A stretch of DNA of 64,000 nt from Microbacterium sp. NIBRBAC000506063 (GTDB taxonomy: Bacteria; Actinomycetota; Actinomycetes; Actinomycetales; Microbacteriaceae). The stretch lies in contig NZ_CP072876.1 in NCBI RefSeq assembly GCF_017968845.1, positions 744,001-808,000 on the forward strand. The letters run 5' to 3'. The position numbers and the translations under genes were made by a program. The notes below the pieces were generated by a model. It had not been told where the DNA came from and did no database searches. It saw only the letters and a program-made list of their open reading frames with translations. This document shows, one piece after another, positions 58,093-64,000 of the stretch. Position 1 is the first letter of the stretch; each line of letters begins with the position of its first letter.

Positions 58093-61000
58093 GCAGGCAG
58101 ACTACCGTTCCGCCTGCTGCCGTACCGCGATCGCGAGGCGCCATAGGCGAGCGCTCCGCCGAGCAGCAGCAGCGCGCCGATTCCCATCGCCGGCCACGGG
58201 TCCGAACCGGTGGGGGCATCTGCTCCGCCACCACTTCGAAGGTCCGCTGACCGATCCGGATTCCTCGCCGGTCAGCGTCACCGTGTGCGTGCTCAGCGCC
58301 GCGGACTGCGGGATCGTCCACACGAAGGTGACTTCACCATCCGCATCGGCGACCTGCGTTCCCAGCTGGATCGTCGGCGTGGAGTTCATCACACCCGCGA
58401 CGACCTCACCGGGCAGGAATCCGGTACCGATCGCGGTCTGGACCTCACCGCGCTGCAGCACCGGCACCTGAACGATGATGCCGATCTCACCCTCGGGATC
58501 CGTGGGATCGGTCGGGTCCGTCGGGTCGCTCGGGTCCGTGGGATCTGTCGGGTCACTCGGGTCCGAAGGATCGGTGGGATCGCTCGGGTCCGTGGGATCA
58601 CTCGGATCGCTGGGGTCCGTCGGGTCCGAAGGATCTGTCGGATCGCTCGGGTCCGAAGGATCGGTGGGATCACTCGGGTCCGTGGGATCACTCGGATCGC
58701 TGGGGTCCGTGGGATCACTCGGGTCCGTCGGATCACTGGGATCCGTCGGGTCACTCGGGTCCGTCGGATCAGTCGGGTCCGAAGGATCTGTCGGATCGCT
58801 CGGGTCCGAAGGATCGGTGGGATCACTCGGGTCCGTGGGATCTGTCGGATCGCTGGGGTCCGTGGGATCACTCGGATCCGTCGGATCACTGGGATCCGTC
58901 GGGTCACTCGGGTCCGTCGGATCAGTCGGGTCCGAAGGATCTGTCGGATCGCTCGGGTCCGAAGGATCGGTGGGATCACTCGGGTCCGTGGGATCTGTCG
59001 GATCGCTGGGGTCCGTGGGATCACTCGGATCCGTCGGATCACTGGGATCCGTCGGGTCACTCGGGTCCGTCGGGTCACTCGGGTCCGTCGGATCTGTCGG
59101 ATCTGTCGGATCGCTCGGGTCCGTGGGATCGCTCGGGTCCGTCGGGTCCGAAGGATCTGTCGGATCACTCGGGTCCGTCGGATCAGTCGGATCTGTCGGG
59201 TCCGAAGGGTCGGTGGGATCACTCGGGTCCGTCGGATCCGAAGGATCTGTCGGATCACTGGGATCCGTCGGATCGGTCGGATCGCTCGGGTCCGTCGGGT
59301 CACTCGGGTCCGTGGGATCGGTCGGGTCACTCGGGTCCGTGGGATCGGTCGGGTCACTCGGGTCCGTGGGATCGGTCGGATCGCTCGGGTCCGTGGGATC
59401 GCTCGGGTCCGTCGGATCACTGGGATCCGTCGGATCGCTGGGATCCGTGGGATCACTGGGGTCCGTCGGGTCCGAAGGATCACTGGGATCCGTCGGGTCA
59501 CTCGGGTCCGAAGGATCGGTCGGATCGCTCGGGTCCGTCGGATCAGTCGGGTCCGAAGGATCTGTCGGATCCGTGGGATCGGTCGGGTCACTCGGATCGG
59601 TCGGATCGCTCGGGTCCGAAGGATCAGTCGGGTCCGAAGGATCTGTCGGATCCGTGGGATCGGTCGGGTCTGTCGGATCCGTGGGCTCCGTGGTGTCCTC
59701 GGCCACGACGACCGTGTCCGACTCCGCCGTGTTGCCGTACTCGTCCGTTCCCACGACAGTGAACACGTCGCCTTCCACTGCGGTGTCGGGGATCGTCACG
59801 GGCGTGTCCGCGGGATGTTGCCCTCACCGTCGGTGGTCACCGTGATCGGGTCGCCGACCGGATCACCGTTCTCGTCGGTCAGCTGCAGGTCGACGTCGGT
59901 GTTCGGCGGCCAGCCCGAGGAGTTCACGAGCGTTTCACCGCCGGCGACGACCGGGCTCGATGCATCCAGCTCCGGCTCGTACTCCGCAACGGAGTTCGGG
60001 CCGACTTGTGCATGGGCGAGCACGATCGTGCCCACGCCGCCTGCACCCAGGAGGTCGCCTACAGTCAGGACGAATGCTTCCTGACTGTAGACCGGACCGT
60101 TGTCCGGCTGCACATTGCCTCGCAACGAGACGACGCCGTTCAGCAGCGTCACAAGCGGGGAGATGTCGTCGATGATGTCGGTGACGGCACCGGTGACGAC
60201 CGGTACGATGTCATCGACCACGCCACCAGAGCCCAGAAGGACGTCGGTAATCGGGCCGGTAAGCTCACCGAGCAGCACTCCCCGTCCAGACCAGGAACGG
60301 TGACTCCCGCGACAACTGCGGAGATGCTCGCCGTGGCGGTTCCATCCACAACCGAGGCGAGGGTCTGGTTCGGAACCGACACCGTCGCACCAAGGGTGCA
60401 TATGACGATTTCAGCGAGACACACGTCGATGTCAACGTTCAATGTCGCCGCGTTCAGTGCGTCCTCGACCGCCGATTCAACGGCATCCGGCACAGTGTCC
60501 AGAAGATTGCCGATGCGTGTGAGCAGGTTGTTCAATACATCTGCGGAGAGTACCTCCTCCCCCACGAGGAGGTTGTTGAGCCCTCGACCAGTAGTGTCGC
60601 TGAACAGCGCGTCCAGATCCACTTCCACGACGCCTGTTCGCAGGTCGAGAGTGATGACGCCATCACCGAGCGGTGTGTCGAGGATGCTGTCCAGCGCCCC
60701 CGCGACATTGCTCGTGATCGAGATCTCAACCTCGCTGTTGCCGAGAAGATCTGTAACGCCGGTCAATGTCGCGATGACACCCGCCAGCAAGCCGTTCGGT
60801 CCCGTCAGGGTGTTGATCGCCGCATCGACGGTGTCAGCGACACCGTCGGTTCCGGTCAGCACCGTCTCCAGCCCGCCGACCGCAGGAAGACTGAGCAGCA
60901 GATCGCCACCGGCGACGTGATAGTCACGCGTCACACCGTCTTCGCCGTCGAGCGATGCCTCGGCGGTGACCGCGCGTAGAGAGATCTCCAGATCCGCGAC

Positions 61001-61521
61001 CACATCGGTGACGCTCTCGCCGAGCAGACCGCTCAGATCGAGTGTCGCATCCGCGGGATAGTCCCCTGTTCCGCTCGTGTCGACGATTCCGCTGTCGTTG
61101 ACGGCACCGGTCGCGGCTCGCGACTGTCCGCCATCTGACGACTGGGAGTACTGATTGACCGCGCCCAGGGCGAGGAAGTCGCCCAGCGGCACGGACAGAC
61201 CACCGGGGATCGTGATGTTCAGCGCGTTGAGCGCCGTGAGATCCAGCGAGCTGGTCTGCGTGTCTGGGTCGGGCGACGTGCCGTCGTGGCTCGTCTCGAC
61301 ACCAGCCAGAGCGGCGACATTGTCGAGCGATACTCCATCCAGCAACAAGGATCCGGAGAGGAATCGTGCGCTGGACGCGGATTCATCCCCAGGAGCGGCG
61401 AAAGCCGCAGAGGAACCGAGCGAGTGCCCGACCACCAGAGCGGCGATCGCCGCAACCGTGAAAGGTCTTGTTCGTCTGCTCTTCTTTTTTACAGCGTGTT
61501 CTTTCTTGTGGTCGATCATGT
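58089..61521 (-). CDS. Cell-surface choice-of-anchor-G-like protein with long Asp-Pro repeat stalk (frame-broken)
   Basis: About 1,140 residues. Signal peptide (TRPFTVAAIAALVVGHSLGS, AFA cleavage), a globular N-terminal region resembling choice-of-anchor G proteins (ARFLSGSLLLDGVSLDNVAA, LDLSGLLGESVTDVVADLEI), bacterial Ig-like segments, then about 400 residues of SDP/TDP triplets, another Ig-like domain (LPGEVVAGVMNSTPTIQLGT) and a C-terminal anchor: APTGSDPWP, membrane helix GIGALLLLGGALAYGA, RSRYGSRR. APTGSD may be a variant LAxTG sortase signal. Frame breaks near 58235, 59812 and 60278. GGGGGC site before the ATG. Confidence 0.82.
58490..59690. repeat. 1.2-kb low-complexity tandem repeat encoding SDP/TDP
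   Basis: Nine-base units such as GGGTCCGTC, GGATCACTC and GGATCGGTC repeat about 130 times. On the minus strand they encode (S/T)DP, a stiff acidic stalk; on the plus strand a Gly-Ser-rich frame is open by chance. Higher-order blocks of about 144 bp recur, for example near 58620-58760 and 58780-58920. Copy number in the assembly may be unreliable. Confidence 0.9.
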
Positions 61522-61706
61522 ACTTTGCCCCCTCGATGCAATGTACGTACTGTGATCTTCCCCTAGTCGGCCGATGTCGCCACCAACAGTCAAACTCCGT
61601 GACCCACACTGCCGTAGCCCTCAGCAAATGTCCAGGGTTCGTTCGACCATGTTGTGACACACGGTGAAACATCCGAACGTGATCATCCTCCGGCCACGTG
61701 CCTGGC
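61522..61706. other. Gene-free gap with the surface-protein promoter region
   Basis: The 185 bases between the surface protein start and the recQ stop are less GC-rich than their surroundings. On the minus strand TTGACT and, further on, TACATT could be promoter parts, but their spacing is poor. The palindrome GTACGTAC is at 61541-61548 approximately. No gene seen. Confidence 0.35.
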
Positions 61707-63556
61707 TCACGCGCCGGCGATGACCTCCAGCACGGCCTCTCCGTAGGCCTCGCGCTTCTTCGCACCGATGCCGGTGATGCCATCGAGCGCATCCCAGGAG
61801 CCTGGCCGATGTTCGGCGAGCGCACGCAGCGTGGCGTCGCCGAACACGATGTAGGCGGGCACCCCGGCTTCACGCGCTGTGGTCGCGCGCCATTCGCGCA
61901 GTGCCTCGAACAGTTCGCGATCCTCCTCGCCCAGGGTGTCGGCCGCGGCCGCCTTGCGCACTTTCGCCTTCACCGTGCGGCCGATCGTGTCGCGCCGCAG
62001 CGGCACCTGACTCTCACCTCGGAGCACGGCACCGGCCGCTTCGCCGAGCGCCAGCGTGCCATATTCACCTTGCGGAATGAGGATGCCTCGAGCAAGCAGC
62101 TGCCTCACCACGGAACGCCAGTCCTGGTCGGTGAGGTCGGCGCCGATGCCGTAAGTCGCAAGACGCTCATGGCCCTGCTGCCGCATCCGCTCGGTGTCGG
62201 CACCACGCAGGATGTCGATGAGATGGCCGGCACCGAACGCCTGCCCGCGTTCCCGCTGCAGCCGCACGATCGTCGACAACAGCTTCTGCGCCGGCACGAG
62301 TCCGTCGAAGGTCTCCGGCGGCTCGAGACACGTATCGCAGTTGCCGCACGGGCTGGACTCCTGCCCGAAGTAGTCCAAGAGATTCTGTCTGCGGCATGCA
62401 ACCGTCTCGCACAGTGCGAGCATGGCGTCGAGGTGCTGCTGCATCCGCATCTTGTAGGCGCGCTCGCCCGGCGACTGGTCAATCAGGCGACGCTGCTGCA
62501 CGACATCGCCGAGCCCGTAGGCCATCCACGCGATCGCGGGGTCGCCGTCGCGGCCGGCGCGGCCGGTCTCCTGGTAGTAGCCCTCGACGGATTTCGGCAG
62601 ATCGATGTGGGCGACGAAGCGGACATCCGGCTTGTCGATCCCCATCCCGAAGGCAATGGTGGCGACCATCACGACGCCGTCGTCGCGCAGGAACCGCGAC
62701 TGGTTCGCCGCCCGCACCTCGGCGGGAAGGCCCGCGTGATACGGAAGCGCGTCGATCCCCTGCGCGCACAGGTACTCGGCGGTCTGCTCGACGGACTTGC
62801 GGCTGAGCGCATAGACGATGCCGGCCGGCTTCGAGCGGGCGTCGGGCCCGTCGACGAGCTCAGGGACCGACTGTATGAATCTCAGCAGCTGCCCGCGGGC
62901 CCCCTGCGGTCCCTGAGCCTGTCGAAGGGCGATGCGGTACTGAATATTGGGTCGGTCGAAACTCGCCACGAAGTGCCGCGCTTCGGGCAGCCGCAACCGC
63001 TCGGTCAGCTCGCGGTGCGTCGCCTTCGTCGCCGTGGCTGTGAGCGCCATGCGCGGCACGCCCGGAAAGCGCTCATCGAGATCGCCCAGCGCCAGATAGT
63101 CGGGACGGAAGTCGTGCCCCCACTGCGACACGCAGTGCGCCTCGTCTATCGCGATGACACTGAGCGTGCCGCGCTGCAGGAGCGCCGTCGTCTGCGGCGA
63201 CGAGAGCCGCTCCGGGGCGACGTAGATGAGGTCGAGCTCGCCAGCCAGATAGGCGCGCTCGACCTCGGCGCGCTCGTGGGGGCCTGCGTCGAGTTCAGAT
63301 AGGCCGCCCGCACGCCGTTGGCCAGGAGCGCGTCGACCTGATCGTGCATGAGCGCGATGAGCGGGCTCACCACGAGCCCCGTGCCCTCGCGGACGATCGC
63401 CGGCACCTGGTAGGTGATGCTCTTCCCGCCACCGGTCGGCATGAGGACGACCGCGTCTCCACCGGCGACGACGTGCTCGACGATCGCGGCCTGATCGCCG
63501 CGGAAGGCGTCGTACCCGAACACGGTGCGGAGCACGTCGAGCGGATTCTGCGGCAT
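61707..63556 (-). CDS. recQ: RecQ-family ATP-dependent DNA helicase with HRDC domain (one frame break)
   Basis: About 615 residues. Helicase motifs: FGYDAFRGDQAAIVEHVVAG, LMPTGGGKSITYQVPAI (Walker A), VVSPLIALMHDQVDAL, VIAIDEAHCVSQWGHDFRPD (Walker B), LTATAT, VATIAFGMGIDKPDVRFV and QETGRAGRDG; zinc-binding RQNLLDYFG then CGNCDTC; HRDC-like end LFEALREWRATTAREAGVPA. Between [13 protein letters not shown] and KPAGIVYALS there are two in-frame genomic repeat copies. One break near 63285 (GG needing G). TACGCT lies six bases before the ATG: probably leaderless. Confidence 0.93.
62844..62931. repeat. Two dispersed repeats inserted in the recQ reading frame
   Basis: gggcccgtcgacgagctcagggacc (62844-62868) and, in opposite orientation, ggtccctgagcctgtcgaagggc (62908-62931) lie 40 bases apart within recQ and are translated as VPELVDGP and LRQAQGP. 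Confidence 0.85.
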
Positions 63557-63664
63557 CCGTCCAGCGTATCGGCGGCGCGCGACATCCGATCCCTCCATCC
63601 ACAGCTCCATCGTCCGGATGGGGCTTCACGGGCGTAGGTTGGAGGAACGAGCGAAGGAGCGCAG

Positions 63665-63970
63665 ATGAGCGACATCACCGTCACCCTCAACGAAGACGAG
63701 TCCCGCTACGAGATTCACACCGGAGACGTACTGGGCGGATTCGCCGCCTTCGAGCGCCGCCCCGGCAAGATCCTCTTCGTGCACACCGAGATCGACCCCG
63801 CATTCCAAGGGAAGGGTCTGGCCGGGCAGCTGGCGGCGCATGCGCTGGCGGACGCCGCGGCATCCGGCGACACGATCGTGCCCTACTGCCCGTACATCCG
63901 GAAGTACCTCGAGACCCACGAGGTCGACGGCGCGACCATCGAGTGGCCGCAGCTCCCCGGGAACGGATGA
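63665..63970 (+). CDS. Small GNAT-family N-acetyltransferase (YjdJ-like)
   Basis: 101 residues, intact. The short GNAT fold of COG2388: YEIHTGDVLGGFAAFERRPG, ILFVHTEIDPAFQGKGLAGQ (acetyl-CoA loop) and IVPYCPYIRKYLETH. Substrate unknown. AAGGAGCG precedes the ATG, and TAGGTT further upstream is a likely -10 box. Divergent from recQ. Confidence 0.9.
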   Translation: MSDITVTLNEDESRYEIHTGDVLGGFAAFERRPGKILFVHTEIDPAFQGKGLAGQLAAHALADAAASGDTIVPYCPYIRKYLETHEVDGATIEWPQLPGNG

Positions 63971-64000
63971 TGCGGGGGCCGCGCTCGATCACCCTCGAAC
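63967..64000 (+). CDS. Possible start of a downstream gene, cut by the window end
   Basis: ATGATG overlaps the GNAT stop as ATGA and reads MMRGPRSITLE to the end of the window. Too short to identify. Confidence 0.3.
   Translation, partial: MMRGPRSITLE

Noticed and set aside
58092-58106. Leaderless promoter TAGTCT six bases before the DUF5819 ATG
   Set aside because: The box is inside the coding end of the surface protein and the genes overlap by ATGA, so coupled translation explains the start better.
58490-59690. CRISPR-like array
   Set aside because: Units are 9 bp without spacers and encode protein; no cas genes are nearby.
58475-59845. A Gly-Ser repeat protein on the plus strand and an Arg-rich one in another frame
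   Set aside because: All frames of the 9-bp repeat stay open. Only the minus-strand SDP/TDP frame is joined to a signal peptide, Ig-like domains and a C-terminal anchor.

Overview
The window looks like chromosome of a high-GC actinobacterium, most likely a member of the Microbacteriaceae such as Microbacterium. This is inferred from the roughly 70 % GC coding sequence, the gene families present, many leaderless genes with a TANNNT box 6-7 nt before the ATG, and short repeats of the 'ggtccctgagcctgtcgaagggccc' type. I see no rRNA or tRNA gene, insertion sequence, prophage or CRISPR array. About half of the genes carry frame breaks that can be repaired by adding one G or C to a short G/C run. 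I saw no G or C run longer than five. I therefore treat most broken genes as intact genes read through uncorrected homopolymer errors, and give coordinates for the whole reconstructed gene.

Region by region. 1-8.9 kb: the end of an exopolysaccharide/capsule cluster (two GT2 glycosyltransferases, a Gfo/Idh/MocA oxidoreductase with a translationally coupled unknown partner, a secreted GH16 glycosidase, a Wzz-like chain-length protein, a CapK-like adenylate-forming enzyme and a TagD-like cytidylyltransferase). 8.9-16.1 kb: housekeeping genes (glutaredoxin-like protein, aldehyde dehydrogenase, an ArsR-type regulator with an MFS exporter, a YpfJ-type metallopeptidase divergent from malate dehydrogenase, and a small resolvase-like protein without the catalytic serine), interspersed with palindromic repeats.

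16.1-47.3 kb is the main feature: 23 minus-strand genes, mostly overlapping by ATGA or GTGA, forming a type VII secretion (T7SS)-like locus. In transcription order it encodes a ~2,045-residue anchored surface protein (propeller-like region, many Ig/cadherin-like domains, FN3 domains), MoxR ATPase, DUF58 protein, a TgpA-like transglutaminase whose catalytic Cys is Asp, an RDD-FHA protein, PP2C phosphatase, FHA protein, Ser/Thr kinase, FHA-HTH protein, another RDD-FHA protein, and a 1,500-residue EssC-type FtsK ATPase. Two homologous cassettes of putative secreted helical proteins and accessory proteins follow, separated by a WXG100 gene. Three promoters in this locus share one 17-bp box overlapping the -35 region, and each sits on the stop codon of the upstream gene, which points to a common regulator. 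No EccB, EccD, EccE or mycosin gene is present here.

47.3-64 kb: 3-methyladenine DNA glycosylase I, an acyl-CoA oxidase/dehydrogenase, a GH3 glycosidase divergent from a double-TetR regulator, a MetNIQ-type ABC importer, an OsmC-type peroxide reductase, an HTTM + DUF5819 + Asp-Pro-repeat surface protein operon, a RecQ helicase with two in-frame repeat insertions, and a small GNAT protein.
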